Of a stretch of 49,707 nt of DNA, positions 8,825 to 17,981 are shown one piece after another (position 1 is the stretch's first letter; each line of letters begins with the position of its first letter). Source of the DNA: Desulfovibrio sp. (lineage in GTDB: Bacteria; Desulfobacterota; Desulfovibrionia; Desulfovibrionales; Desulfovibrionaceae). The position numbers were made by a program, and so were the translations under genes. The stretch spans positions 1 to 49,707 of the forward strand of contig JAQVYA010000004.1 of the NCBI GenBank assembly GCA_028708865.1. The letters run 5' to 3'. Under the pieces are notes generated by a model, which saw only the letters and a list, made by a program, of their open reading frames with translations, did no database searches and was not told where the DNA came from.

Positions 8825-10066
8825 CTAGCGACGGGGCAGTTTTCGCAACGTACGCCAATGGGCTTTGATCCAGGCGAGGAGCCGTGGTTCAACGCCCTGG
8901 TCCTTAGGCTCATAAAAACGCCGCCCCTCCAGAGGTTCCGGTAGATATTGTTGCTCAACCCAGCTTCCGGGAAACGCGTGGGGATATTGGTAATTCCGGC
9001 CATACCCCCACTCTTTTTGCAATGAAGTGCTGGCGTTGCGCAGATGAAGCGGAACCGGATGCACCCCATTCTGTCGGACTTCTTTTTGTACGGTGGCATA
9101 GGCTGCGTACGTGGAATTACTTTTGGGGGCCAGTGCCAAATAAACCACGGTTTCCGCCAAGGGGATGCGCCCTTCGGGCATGCCCACGGCTTCCACGGAC
9201 TGATGACAAGCTACGGCCAGGGGAAGAGCCTGGGGGTCGGCCAAACCCACGTCTTCGCTTGCCGAGATAATCAACCGGCGGGTCACGAACCGAGGATCTT
9301 CACCGGACTCAAGCAGACAGGCAAGATAATATAAAGCGGCGTCAGGATCGCTGCCACGAATGGATTTAATCAGGGCTGAAGCCAATTCGTAATGGGAATC
9401 CCCACCACGATCGCCGCGAATGATCACTTCCGGCAGGTTCTTGGCTAATTGCTCGGGAGTGCGCTTTTCCTCGGGAAAGCCAAGCGCATACTCTAGCAGA
9501 TTCAACAGACTGCGCGCATCGCCACCGGAAATACTGCATAAATATTCCCTGGCCTCATCGGAAAGAGAGGCTTGAACCTCCTGTTCACCACGGCGGGCCA
9601 CTTCCAGAAGCTCCTCGCCACTCAAGGGGCGGAATCGCAACACATGCAACCGAGACAGCAATTGACGTGTGATGCTGAAGGAAGGGTTCTCCGTAGTTGT
9701 GGCAATGAGGGTGATCTGCCCGTTTTCCAGTCCGGGCAGAAAAAAGTCCTGCTGCGCCTTGGAAAAACGGTGCAGTTCATCAAGAATAAGAAGTTGATGC
9801 ATGCCAAGCTTTTTTCGAAGTGTGGGCAACCCGGCTTCCGGAGCGCTTACACGAATAAAAGGACGCCCCGAAGCCTTGGCTAGCAAAACGGCCAGGGTTG
9901 ATTTCCCACAGCCGGGAGGACCGAAAAAAAGAAGGCTGGGCAAACGGTTGGAACGCAGAAAAGCTTCCACGCGTTCACGGAGTTGAGATTGTCCCACAAA
10001 CTCGTCCATGGTTTGAGGACGAATTCGATCTGCCAGCGGTTGATTGTCCATGAGATGTAATTGCAT
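8825..10066 (-). CDS. rarA: Replication-associated recombination protein A (AAA+ ATPase)
   Basis: 413 residues, RarA/MgsA/WRNIP1 family. It acts at stalled replication forks and resembles clamp-loader ATPases. Walker A GPPGCGKST is at 49-57, Walker B LILDELHRF near 100, sensor 1 IATTTENPSF, and the family tail contains YKYPHAFPGSWV-like residues (NYQYPHAFPGSW). The ATG at 10066 has agaagga upstream. Longer frames run back into rsmE, whose stop is at 10080, giving a 13-base gap and probable co-transcription. This is the last gene of the leftward block. Confidence 0.93.
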   Translation of the reverse strand: MQLHLMDNQPLADRIRPQTMDEFVGQSQLRERVEAFLRSNRLPSLLFFGPPGCGKSTLAVLLAKASGRPFIRVSAPEAGLPTLRKKLGMHQLLILDELHRFSKAQQDFFLPGLENGQITLIATTTENPSFSITRQLLSRLHVLRFRPLSGEELLEVARRGEQEVQASLSDEAREYLCSISGGDARSLLNLLEYALGFPEEKRTPEQLAKNLPEVIIRGDRGGDSHYELASALIKSIRGSDPDAALYYLACLLESGEDPRFVTRRLIISASEDVGLADPQALPLAVACHQSVEAVGMPEGRIPLAETVVYLALAPKSNSTYAAYATVQKEVRQNGVHPVPLHLRNASTSLQKEWGYGRNYQYPHAFPGSWVEQQYLPEPLEGRRFYEPKDQGVEPRLLAWIKAHWRTLRKLPRR

Positions 10067-10079
10067 TTTGTCCTTCTGG

Positions 10080-10814
10080 TCAGCTTTGGGCCCGGGTCGA
10101 GCCATAGTGAGCCAGTGAGAGGCAGTGCAAAGCAGCAGTCTCCCATCGCAGGATACTGGCACCGAGACTTACCGGTACAAAGTCGGCATTAAGGAGGATG
10201 GACACTTCTTCCGGAGCCATGCCTCCCTCCGGCCCAACCACGGCGAGACTTCTTCCAACAGCCAGCATGGAAGGCCGGAGTAGTTCTTGCGCGTCCGTGG
10301 ACTCCCAAAGCAAGAAGCAACGGTCGTAATTGGCTCCCAGTCGGACAACCTGTTCCAAACCGGAAAGAGAATGTAAAGATGGGAGCCAGGGGTTGCCGCA
10401 CTGCTTGGCAGCCTGAACCAGCTTTTCCTCCCAAGAGGGTTTCACCGGAGGTGGGGTGCCCTGGCTAAATCTGGCCCGCCAAAATGCCAAACCACCAGCT
10501 CGTAATTCTACGCTTTTTTCAAGAAGCCAGCCGCGTCGGGTCGCCTTGTTCCAGCCCAGGGCCAGGGTGAGTCCCGCAATGGGCGGCTCGTGATGCGTCA
10601 CCCGTCTTGGGGTGAGCAAAGCACGCTTTCTTTGTGCTTCAGTCAGTTCAAACAATCCATCCCGGCCTTGGCCGTCGAACAAGCGAACCTCGCTGCCCAC
10701 CGGCGTTCTCAACACCTGGAGCAGGTGCCTGGCCTCGGGACCTTCCAAAAAAACGGATTCCTCCGGACCATTCCACTGATCCGGAGGAAGGTAAAAAGAA
10801 TTCAAACGACTCAT
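10080..10814 (-). CDS. rsmE: 16S rRNA m3U1498 methyltransferase
   Basis: 244 residues, SPOUT-class RsmE. Methylates N3 of U1498 in the 30S decoding region using S-adenosylmethionine. The N-terminal PUA-like part contains EARHLLQVLR. The SPOUT knot is VVGPEGGMAPEEV near residue 200, followed by SLGASILRWETAAL, the conserved LG..ILR.ETA signature. Start chosen at ATG 10814 (MSRLNSFYL), because the frame upstream runs into the end of lysA. The gap to lysA is 19 bases. Confidence 0.93.
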   Translation of the reverse strand: MSRLNSFYLPPDQWNGPEESVFLEGPEARHLLQVLRTPVGSEVRLFDGQGRDGLFELTEAQRKRALLTPRRVTHHEPPIAGLTLALGWNKATRRGWLLEKSVELRAGGLAFWRARFSQGTPPPVKPSWEEKLVQAAKQCGNPWLPSLHSLSGLEQVVRLGANYDRCFLLWESTDAQELLRPSMLAVGRSLAVVGPEGGMAPEEVSILLNADFVPVSLGASILRWETAALHCLSLAHYGSTRAQS

Positions 10815-10833
10815 ACGCAACGCGGCCGATTTG

Positions 10834-12072
10834 TTACAGTTCCAACGCAACAAGGTCTTGGTAGGTTTCGCGCTTGCGGATCACGCTCACCTTTTCACCG
10901 TCCACCATGACTTCAGCTGGACGCGGCCGCGAATTGTAATTGGATGCCATGGTGAAGCCATAGGCTCCGGCAGAATAGACCGCCAGCAATTCCCCTTGCT
11001 CCGTTTCCGGCAGCTCCCGGTCCCTGGCAAGGAAATCACTGGTTTCGCAGATGGGGCCCACTACGTCGTACACTTTGCAAGCACGGCCGCGCGGCTCCAC
11101 CTCGCCGATGCCATGGTACGACTGGTACAGGGCAGGGCGCACTAGATCGTTCATGGCCGCGTCCACGATGACGAAATTTTTGCTGGGCGTGCTTTTCAAA
11201 TATTGCACTTCAGTGACCAAAATTCCCATATTCCCGGCAATGACGCGGCCAGGCTCAAGGATCAGCGTGAGCGGAAGGCCGTTGAGCGCGTCTGTAAGCG
11301 CCTTCCCGAATTCCTCGGGGTGGGGCGGTTCTTCCTGATCATAGGTGATGCCCAAGCCGCCCCCCAGATCCAGATATCGGATGTGGACGCCTTTTTCTTC
11401 CAGTTCATTGTAGAACCGAAGCAGTTTTTCCAATGTCTCCATAAAGGGCTCAATGGACGTGAGCTGGGAACCAATGTGACAATCCATGCCCACCGGGTCG
11501 ATGCCGGGCAATTCCAACGCCAAATCATAGGCTTTGCGGGAGTGTTCGATATCCAGCCCGAACTTGTTTTTCTTCATACCGGTGGAGATGTAGGGATGCG
11601 TTTTGGGATCAACATCCGGATTAATGCGGAAGCTGATGCGCGCCACGCGGCCCATATCAAGGGCAATATCATTGATGCGCGACAATTCCTGCATGGACTC
11701 CACGTTGAACATCAGGATGTCGGCCGCAAGGGCTTCCCGAATCTCGTGATCCTTTTTCCCCACCCCGGAGTAGACGATTTTATTTCCAGGCACACCTGCC
11801 TTGAGGGCCCGAAACAGTTCCCCGCCCGAAACGATATCCATACCGCCGCCAAGCTCCGCCATCATGCGCAGTACGCTGATATTGGAATTGGCCTTCACGG
11901 AAAAGCAGGTCAAATGCTCCAACCCATTGAAGGCGGAATCAAACGCCTTGAAATGCCGCCGAAGAGTGGAGGCAGAGTACACATACAGCGGGGTTCCGTA
12001 TTCGCGGGCCAAATCCGCCACCGGCACTTCTTCAGCATGCATGCTGCCGTTCTTGTATTCAAAATAATGCAT
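10834..12072 (-). CDS. lysA: Diaminopimelate decarboxylase
   Basis: 412 residues. PLP enzyme converting meso-diaminopimelate to lysine, the last step of the pathway. The PLP lysine is K60 in CFSVKANSN. Also present are HIGSQ, LDLGGGLGITY, EPGR and the terminal CETSDF/AGAYGF motifs. The ATG at 12072 has aggag 8 bases upstream. The pathway partner dapL lies at 21,805 on the other strand. It sits within the leftward operon between a lipoprotein gene and rsmE. Confidence 0.96.
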   Translation of the reverse strand: MHYFEYKNGSMHAEEVPVADLAREYGTPLYVYSASTLRRHFKAFDSAFNGLEHLTCFSVKANSNISVLRMMAELGGGMDIVSGGELFRALKAGVPGNKIVYSGVGKKDHEIREALAADILMFNVESMQELSRINDIALDMGRVARISFRINPDVDPKTHPYISTGMKKNKFGLDIEHSRKAYDLALELPGIDPVGMDCHIGSQLTSIEPFMETLEKLLRFYNELEEKGVHIRYLDLGGGLGITYDQEEPPHPEEFGKALTDALNGLPLTLILEPGRVIAGNMGILVTEVQYLKSTPSKNFVIVDAAMNDLVRPALYQSYHGIGEVEPRGRACKVYDVVGPICETSDFLARDRELPETEQGELLAVYSAGAYGFTMASNYNSRPRPAEVMVDGEKVSVIRKRETYQDLVALEL

Positions 12073-12149
12073 ATATCGAACTCCTCTGGGTCAAATCAGG
12101 TTATTGCTCAAAAGTCCTCTTCACTTCATATTCCAAGAAAGGGGCTCGC

Positions 12150-12581
12150 CTACGGTTCGGCAATCAACACGCCGCTTCGCTGCGGCTGGAGGGAGCGCAA
12201 TGCGTTGTGGCCGACAATGCGAAATTTATACATCAAATCCGGTTCAAGGTCGCACAGGGTAAGTCGGACGTAAGGACCGATTTCATCATAACCAGCATCT
12301 CCCCGGTGCATATCCACCAACCTTTGCGGAGCAAAGGGACACTCCACGCAGCCATCGGTTGGCATGGCTTCCAGCTGCACCGTGACAAAGTCCAGGTTTT
12401 CATAATTCCCCTGAAGGCGTCCTTCAATAATCAGGCATCCGTCCTTGCGCTGGGCCGTAACCAGACGCCAGGCAAAGGCATCCTCTTTTTCCTCGGGGGC
12501 AGGCCAAGCTTTATACCCCAAGGTGCAGGCGGAAATCAAAAGACAGATAATACCCAGACAGGGCACCAAAGCACGGGCCAT
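12150..12581 (-). CDS. Small lipoprotein, unknown function
   Basis: 143 residues with a lipoprotein signal peptide: MARALVPC, a hydrophobic stretch, then the lipobox LISAC with lipidated C19. The mature part is about 125 residues, probably beta-rich, with C43, C75 and C78 (the latter two in DGCVECPF) and a later LCDLEPDLMYKFRIVG. That last stretch looks like a fibronectin-type III-like strand pattern. I do not recognise the family; similar short lipoproteins sit near lysA in related bacteria. Start ATG 12581, with gggagg upstream. It lies 14 bases after mutS. Confidence 0.7.
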   Translation of the reverse strand: MARALVPCLGIICLLISACTLGYKAWPAPEEKEDAFAWRLVTAQRKDGCLIIEGRLQGNYENLDFVTVQLEAMPTDGCVECPFAPQRLVDMHRGDAGYDEIGPYVRLTLCDLEPDLMYKFRIVGHNALRSLQPQRSGVLIAEP

Positions 12582-12595
12582 GCAGCCGCCTCCCG

Positions 12596-15226
12596 TCAAG
12601 TTGAATGAAATGTACGCTTCCAATGGTGAAGCATGGTCAAGGCCTGGAGTGGAGTCAAGTCATTCAGATCCACGGCTCGCAGTTCCTCCAGCAGCGCTTG
12701 GGCCTGAGGGTCCATGTCTGTCTGTTCTTGTTGCTTGGGAGACGCCATGCCCGGTAGAGCAGGTTGCGAGGCACGTTCCACGGCGCGCCCTCGGTCACCG
12801 CTGCTTTTCTCTTCCAAGCGCGCCAAAAGCTCACGAGCCCGCTGTACCACCCCCATGGGGACACCGGCCAACCGGGCCACCTCAATGCCATAGCTTTTGT
12901 CTGCCGGACCGGGAATGAGCTTTCGTAAAAATACGATGTCTCCCTTCCATTCCCGCACTGCGATGTTCAAGTTGCGCAGTCCGTCGATTCGACCCTCCAA
13001 AGCCGTCAGCTCGTGGTAGTGCGTGGCAAACAACGTTCGGATGCCGCCGCGCCCGCGCCGGGAAAGTTCTTCCACCACGGCCCAGGCCAGCGCCAACCCG
13101 TCAAAGGTACTTGTCCCACGCCCGATCTCGTCGAGAATGACCAGACTTCGTTTGGTGGCCAGACGCAAAATGCGTGCGGTTTCCATCATTTCCACCATAA
13201 AGGTGGATTGCCCTTGGCTGAGATTGTCGGAGGCTCCTACCCGGGAGAAAATCCGGTCCGCCAGCCCAATCCGCGCTGTTTTTGCAGGCACAAAGGATCC
13301 GATCTGCGCCAATAGGACAATAATGGCCACTTGGCGCAATACTGTGGATTTCCCTGCCATGTTCGGACCGGTGATGAGCAGTATTCGTCGCTCCGGAGAC
13401 ATGGTCAATGAGTTGGGAATATAATTCCCGCCCACAGCGGCCTCCACCACAGGGTGTCTGCCGTCTTCGATCTCAATCTCCATGCCTTCGTGCAATTGCG
13501 GCGCTGTCCAGGCCTGGGCCCGGGCCGCTTCGGCCAAGCCCTGCCAGTAGTCCAGCGCGGCCAGGGTTCCGGCCATGAACATAAATCGTTCACGGACTTT
13601 GGAAAGCGTATCCCGAAGTTCCAAAAACAAATTATATTCCATAATCTTGCGTTCATCCGAAGCGGAAAGCAGTCGCTCTTCCATTTCCTTGAGCGCGGGA
13701 GTGACGTACCGTTCGGAGTTGACCAGGGTCTGACGCCGGACAAAGTGATCCGGAACCTCTCCCTTGTACGCTTTGGAAACGTCCAGATAGTAACCGAACA
13801 CTTTGTTGAAGCCGAGTTTCAACTTGGGAATGCCCGACTCGTCCCGCTCCTTTTCCAGCAAGCGTTGAATCGCAGCTTCACCATGTTCCGTAAGCTCGAT
13901 CAATTCATCCAGTTCCGGGCGGTAGCCGGTGCGGAACAATCCGCCTTCCGTAATTTGCGGTGGAGGCGAATCAATCAGGGCCTGCTCCAAGAGTTCGGTC
14001 AAGTCGTCCAGGCAGTCCCAGTGCTCCACCATTTGGCGAACTCCAGCCGGAGGAGCGTCCAGTTCACGAAGCAAGACAAGAATCGGCGGCAAGGCCTGCA
14101 TGCTGCGACGCAACGCAATGAGATCCTTGGGGGTTGCCCTTCCCAGAGCTATGCGGGTGCTCAGACGTTCCACGTCATATACGGCGTCCAGCAGCCGCCG
14201 AAGTTCGGCCCGCAGGGCGTCCTGACCGGCGAAAAAAGCCACGCATTCCTGGCAAGTTCGGACAGGCGCGAGCTCCCGCCAGGGACGCTTCAACCGCTCT
14301 TCCAGTAGCCGTCCGCCCATGGGCGTCATGGTGTGGTCCAGTACATGCCACAGTGTGCCGCGCCCGGAGCGGCCGTCCAGGCGACGGAAAATTTCCAGAT
14401 TGCGTTCCGTGACCTCATCCAAAAGCAAGTGCCTGGAGAGATGAAGTTTCTTGAACTCACCCAGGTGCTCCATGTCACGCATCTGGGTTTGGCGAAGATA
14501 CGAAAGCTGTGCACCACAGGCCCGGACCAACTCAGGACTGTCCGCAAGATCCAAAGTCTCCAAGGATTCCACACCTTGGTTTTCCAGCAAATTGCGTTCG
14601 GCGGACGACAGGTCAAAGTGGGGCAGGGAGGGCAGGGGAGTGCATACTGTCGCAAGATCCCCATAGGCAGGAGGTGGATTGGTTCCCTTGGGCAGCAGCA
14701 ATTCGCTGGGGTTGGTCTTCACTGCCCACTGCCATAACTCTTCCTCCTTGCGGGAGGTCATTCCCGACCATTCACCCGTGGAAAAGTCCATCCAGGCGAG
14801 CCCGCCGCGGGATTTGTCCGCGTCCCAGTACAGTGCGGCCAAATAGTTATGCGCCTTGGCGGTCAGGCTGTCGTCTTCAGAAAGGGTTCCTGGAGTAAGT
14901 ACCCGGGTTACCTCACGTTTTACCAAGCTCTTGGCCTGTTTAGGGTCCTCCACCTGATCGCAGACCGCTACCTTGTAGCCTTTGTCCAACAGTTGGGTAA
15001 GGTACCCCTGCACCGCATGGTGCGGTACGCCGCACATGGGAGTCTTGTTAGCCGAACTGGGATTGCGGCAGGTCAGCGCGATTTGCAGTTCCCTGGCCGC
15101 CACTTCGGCGTCCTCAAAAAACACTTCGTAAAAATCGCCCATACGGTAAAAGAGCAAGGCATCGGGATGCTGCTCCTTGACCTGGAGGTAGTGCTCCAGC
15201 ATGGGGGTCAGTTTCTTTCCTGCCAC
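12596..15226 (-). CDS. mutS: DNA mismatch repair protein MutS
   Basis: 876 residues. Recognises mispairs and small loops and signals through MutL (not in this window). The mismatch-binding F-x-E is F32-Y33-E34 in GDFYEVFF. TPMCGVPHHA follows in domain I. Walker A ITGPNMAGKST is near residue 616, with DEIGRGTSTFDG and FATHYHEL after it. Length is typical. The GTG at 15226 begins MAGKKLTPML, right for the family; its ribosome site is poor. The C-terminal tail holds a low-complexity linker, then an HTH-like AQALLEEL..LDLNDLTPLQAL region. Confidence 0.96.
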   Translation of the reverse strand: MAGKKLTPMLEHYLQVKEQHPDALLFYRMGDFYEVFFEDAEVAARELQIALTCRNPSSANKTPMCGVPHHAVQGYLTQLLDKGYKVAVCDQVEDPKQAKSLVKREVTRVLTPGTLSEDDSLTAKAHNYLAALYWDADKSRGGLAWMDFSTGEWSGMTSRKEEELWQWAVKTNPSELLLPKGTNPPPAYGDLATVCTPLPSLPHFDLSSAERNLLENQGVESLETLDLADSPELVRACGAQLSYLRQTQMRDMEHLGEFKKLHLSRHLLLDEVTERNLEIFRRLDGRSGRGTLWHVLDHTMTPMGGRLLEERLKRPWRELAPVRTCQECVAFFAGQDALRAELRRLLDAVYDVERLSTRIALGRATPKDLIALRRSMQALPPILVLLRELDAPPAGVRQMVEHWDCLDDLTELLEQALIDSPPPQITEGGLFRTGYRPELDELIELTEHGEAAIQRLLEKERDESGIPKLKLGFNKVFGYYLDVSKAYKGEVPDHFVRRQTLVNSERYVTPALKEMEERLLSASDERKIMEYNLFLELRDTLSKVRERFMFMAGTLAALDYWQGLAEAARAQAWTAPQLHEGMEIEIEDGRHPVVEAAVGGNYIPNSLTMSPERRILLITGPNMAGKSTVLRQVAIIVLLAQIGSFVPAKTARIGLADRIFSRVGASDNLSQGQSTFMVEMMETARILRLATKRSLVILDEIGRGTSTFDGLALAWAVVEELSRRGRGGIRTLFATHYHELTALEGRIDGLRNLNIAVREWKGDIVFLRKLIPGPADKSYGIEVARLAGVPMGVVQRARELLARLEEKSSGDRGRAVERASQPALPGMASPKQQEQTDMDPQAQALLEELRAVDLNDLTPLQALTMLHHWKRTFHST

Positions 15227-15244
15227 CGTACTCGCAAGCTTGAT

Positions 15245-16423
15245 TTAAGTGTCGATGCTGGAACGGAAGGTTATGGAGTGCCAGCTCTTGCAACGCGGAC
15301 AAACGAAAAACAACGTGTCTCGCTTCAGGCCGCAGCGTTTGCAGACGAAACGCTTCACCTTCCTGGCCTTGTTGATAAAAAATTCCAGCTGTTCTTCAAA
15401 AAAAGGAGTGAGGTTCTGGTCCCGGCGCGCCAAGCTGAACAGCTCCAGTCGGGCCAGCCAAAAATCCGGGTCCAGGCTCAAGGCACGTTCAAGCCAGGCA
15501 CGCGCAACGGCTCCGTAGCCTCCGGCTTGCAAAATCATGGCCCCGTAATAGCTGAGCATGGCGTCAGGCTGACGTTCGTCCAGTACCGGAATGATTTCCC
15601 GCTTCAATTCATCGTCGGTCAGCCCACCGCGCGGTGCGGACTCCAAAGCAGCAGATTCATCGCAGGATTCCTCCACGCCGGAGGGCAGAGCCGCTGTACG
15701 CCACTGGCGCACATGCTCCATAAGTCCCTCTAAGACTGCGAAACGCATGTGGTCGGGAACCTGTTCCAAAGCCTCACGCATGGCCTTGCCGAAACGTTCA
15801 GCGTCGTCCAGGTCGTGCAGACGGATGAGCCGTTCCAGCCATGCTTCCACGGACCCGGAATATGCTTTTAAGGCGTGGCGCAAGGTCCGCTCGGACTGGG
15901 AGGAATTCCCATTACGCCGTTCCTCCTGGGATTGACGCACCAGGTAATGTGCCTGGGCCGGAGGGAATTCCAGCTCCGCATACAATTTGGCGGCCTGGGT
16001 ATAATCATTCCCCTGGGCAGCCAGCCGGGCCCTTTCCAAAAGCAGGCTGGCTGTACGCCCACCAAGGCGTTCCGCCTGCCTCAGGGCGTTTTCGGCCCTG
16101 TCCAAAAAACCGCCGCGCCGAAAATCACGGCCCAGTTCATAATAGGCTCGGGCACGAAACTCCGGAGCCAGGCCCGGGCGGACAATGATATTGTTACGAA
16201 TTTGAATGGCCCGTTCAATTTCCCCCTGCGCACGATACAAACTTCCGAGGGCCAGATAGATTTCCACCACTTCGGAATTGTTCCGGACAACATGACTCAG
16301 TTCGTCAATGGCTGCCTTGGTGTCCAGGCTCGAGGCAAAATCGAACCGACCTTCCGGTTGTGTCAGGTCGGGAAGTTCATTCGTATCAAGGCGTCTGCGG
16401 GAACGAAACAAATGACGCAACAA
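15245..16423 (-). CDS. LapB/YciM-like TPR protein with C-terminal zinc ribbon
   Basis: 392 residues. A series of TPR units starts near residue 50 (EIYLALGSLYRAQGEIERAI) and runs to about 330. It ends with CKRCG...CPRCKSW, a rubredoxin-like CxxC-x(n)-CxxC zinc or iron knuckle. That architecture is LapB/YciM, which controls LpxC turnover and LPS synthesis in enterobacteria. Unlike E. coli LapB it has no N-terminal membrane helix, beginning instead with a basic segment (LRHLFRSRRR). The start is TTG 16423 or 16420, behind aaaggggga. The LapA-like gene is directly upstream, the same pair as in E. coli, supporting a joint membrane-associated role. Confidence 0.83.
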   Translation of the reverse strand: MLRHLFRSRRRLDTNELPDLTQPEGRFDFASSLDTKAAIDELSHVVRNNSEVVEIYLALGSLYRAQGEIERAIQIRNNIIVRPGLAPEFRARAYYELGRDFRRGGFLDRAENALRQAERLGGRTASLLLERARLAAQGNDYTQAAKLYAELEFPPAQAHYLVRQSQEERRNGNSSQSERTLRHALKAYSGSVEAWLERLIRLHDLDDAERFGKAMREALEQVPDHMRFAVLEGLMEHVRQWRTAALPSGVEESCDESAALESAPRGGLTDDELKREIIPVLDERQPDAMLSYYGAMILQAGGYGAVARAWLERALSLDPDFWLARLELFSLARRDQNLTPFFEEQLEFFINKARKVKRFVCKRCGLKRDTLFFVCPRCKSWHSITFRSSIDT

Positions 16424-16474
16424 GGGGTCCCCCTTTGTAGGGGCTTGTCCGAAGCCGGAAAAGCCCGAGCTTGC

Positions 16475-16849
16475 CTACTTATTTTCCTCTTCTGTCAGGG
16501 TGGCGGCGGAATCCGCCTCAAACCCGTTGGAGTAGGGCGTGTCGTTCAGGGGCAGATTGCGCAGGGAGTTGAGCTCTTGCTCCAAACTCCGCATCTTTTT
16601 GTTGCATGCGCGCAATTGCCGCGCCGAACCGATTTTTTCGGCAATGAAATAAAGCAGACCAAGCAGAACGCCCAAAAGAAAAGCCGCTACCACAATAGCG
16701 TATAGCGGAATGCCCATGCCTACGAACTTGACCGCGTAAAGGTCCAATTTGATGTTCAGGAGCGCGGTAAACTGCGCGTCGTTCTGCATGAAAAAAAGCA
16801 CGCCTGCGGCGACGCAGAGGGCCAGGATGGCCAGCTTGACGTAGCGCAT
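16475..16849 (-). CDS. LapA-domain (DUF1049) membrane protein
   Basis: 124 residues. Two hydrophobic helices (about 5-21 and 43-70) are separated by a short extracytoplasmic loop, and followed by a coiled-coil-like stretch (ACNKKMRSLEQELNSLR) and an acidic tail. This is the LapA/YciS layout. In E. coli, LapA works with LapB at the inner membrane in LPS assembly control. The coiled coil may be the partner of the downstream TPR protein. Start ATG 16849 with a ggag site. It lies 15 bases after the HIT gene. Confidence 0.8.
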   Translation of the reverse strand: MRYVKLAILALCVAAGVLFFMQNDAQFTALLNIKLDLYAVKFVGMGIPLYAIVVAAFLLGVLLGLLYFIAEKIGSARQLRACNKKMRSLEQELNSLRNLPLNDTPYSNGFEADSAATLTEEENK

Positions 16850-16864
16850 GGTTTTCTCCGTTGT

Positions 16865-17356
16865 TTATACGGTTTCGAAGTAGGGCTTAAGCTGGTTGTA
16901 CGTGGATTCCAAATGCTGCGGAATCACGTTGGTCTCACCGAATACGGCCATAAATGAGGAGTCGCCGTTCCAGCGGGGTACCAACTGCCAGTGCAAGTGA
17001 GCGGCGATTCCCGCTCCTGCGGCCTCTCCAAGATTTAACCCCACGTTGATCCCTTGCGGATGAAACGCTTCATTATAAATGCGCACACACCGGCGGATCA
17101 ACTGTACGGACTCCAGCGTCTCCTCTTCACTCAATTCCGTAATACAGGAAACGTGCCGAAAAGGGCAAATCATCAGGTGTCCGTTATTGTAGGGAAATTT
17201 GTTCATAATGACGAAGCAGTGTTCTCCGCGGTGCAAAATCAGCCGGTCGCGATCCTCCGAAGCATCCTCCCGGGGAACACAAAAAACGCACTCGTCAGGC
17301 TTGGGTCCAAGAATATAGTTCATGCGCCAAGGCGCCCACAGAACATCCATTGCCAT
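16865..17356 (-). CDS. HIT-family nucleotide hydrolase/transferase
   Basis: 163 residues. The histidine triad is H120-L-H122-W-Q124, the HxHxQ form found in Ap4A phosphorylase-like and GalT-related branches. CVFC near residue 23 and a second Cys/His pattern (C90...H99) may bind zinc. The N-terminal MDVLWAPWRMNYI is typical of the actinobacterial/proteobacterial HIT branch acting on dinucleoside polyphosphates. The start may be TTG 17359, ATG 17356 or ATG 17350; the nearest ribosome site is gaaagg. It heads the run HIT-lapA-lapB-mutS. Confidence 0.85.
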   Translation of the reverse strand: MAMDVLWAPWRMNYILGPKPDECVFCVPREDASEDRDRLILHRGEHCFVIMNKFPYNNGHLMICPFRHVSCITELSEEETLESVQLIRRCVRIYNEAFHPQGINVGLNLGEAAGAGIAAHLHWQLVPRWNGDSSFMAVFGETNVIPQHLESTYNQLKPYFETV

Positions 17357-17389
17357 CAATATTTCGCCTTTCCTTAGAAAAACAATTCG

Positions 17390-17869
17390 TTAAGCCATGG
17401 CACTGGTCAACCGTTTTACCAAAGCCACGGCATGCTCAACGTCCCGGGCCGGGTGCACTCCCGGTAGGTCGGCCCAACGGCCAAGGACAACCACAGGAAG
17501 ACCGGCTTTTTGCGCCAAACCGATTTCGGAGAGCGTACCGCTGCCGCCTTCCACGGCTACGGAAACCAGCCCATTGCGCACCACAAGGCTATTACGCATC
17601 TGGCCCAACCCAGTGGCCACGGGAATATCCACATAGGCATTGGCTTCGGCCCGTTCCGTTCCCGGCAAAATGCCGATGGTCAAGCCGCCAACGCTTCGCG
17701 CCCCCTTGCAGGCGGCTTCCATGACGCCGGAAAGTCCGCCGCAGACAATGGAAAATCCAGCCTCCGCCAGGAGACGCCCCAGGGACTCGGCCAACTCCGC
17801 TGTTTCATAGCCGCATTGGCCCGCCCCAATGACGGATACCGTGCGTAAGCGTTGCTTTGCTCGGGTCAT
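17390..17869 (-). CDS. LOG-like Rossmann protein (TIGR00725 type)
   Basis: 159 residues. Begins MTRAKQ, then VSVIGAGQCG. It has the nucleotide-phosphoribohydrolase-like GGLSGVMEAACKGA and VEGGSGTLSEIGLA, equivalent to PGGxGTxxE of the LOG/lysine decarboxylase-like family. Members near TIGR00725 have no proven substrate; relatives release cytokinin-type bases from nucleotides. Start chosen at ATG 17869 with gggag upstream; the open frame extends back to 17929 over residues unlike the family. The HIT gene follows after 33 bases. Confidence 0.8.
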   Translation of the reverse strand: MTRAKQRLRTVSVIGAGQCGYETAELAESLGRLLAEAGFSIVCGGLSGVMEAACKGARSVGGLTIGILPGTERAEANAYVDIPVATGLGQMRNSLVVRNGLVSVAVEGGSGTLSEIGLAQKAGLPVVVLGRWADLPGVHPARDVEHAVALVKRLTSAMA

Positions 17870-17981
17870 GCGTGGTGCTCCCTGCGTCCGGGGTTTGATG
17901 CCGTACGCCGTCTTTATCGGACGCAACACCCTTTACTACACGCCTCGCAAACCAAGGGCAAGGGTGCAAAACTTCAATCGA

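Noticed and set aside
11203-12273. 356-codon plus-strand frame over lysA
   Set aside because: Shadow of lysA; no ribosome site or domain.
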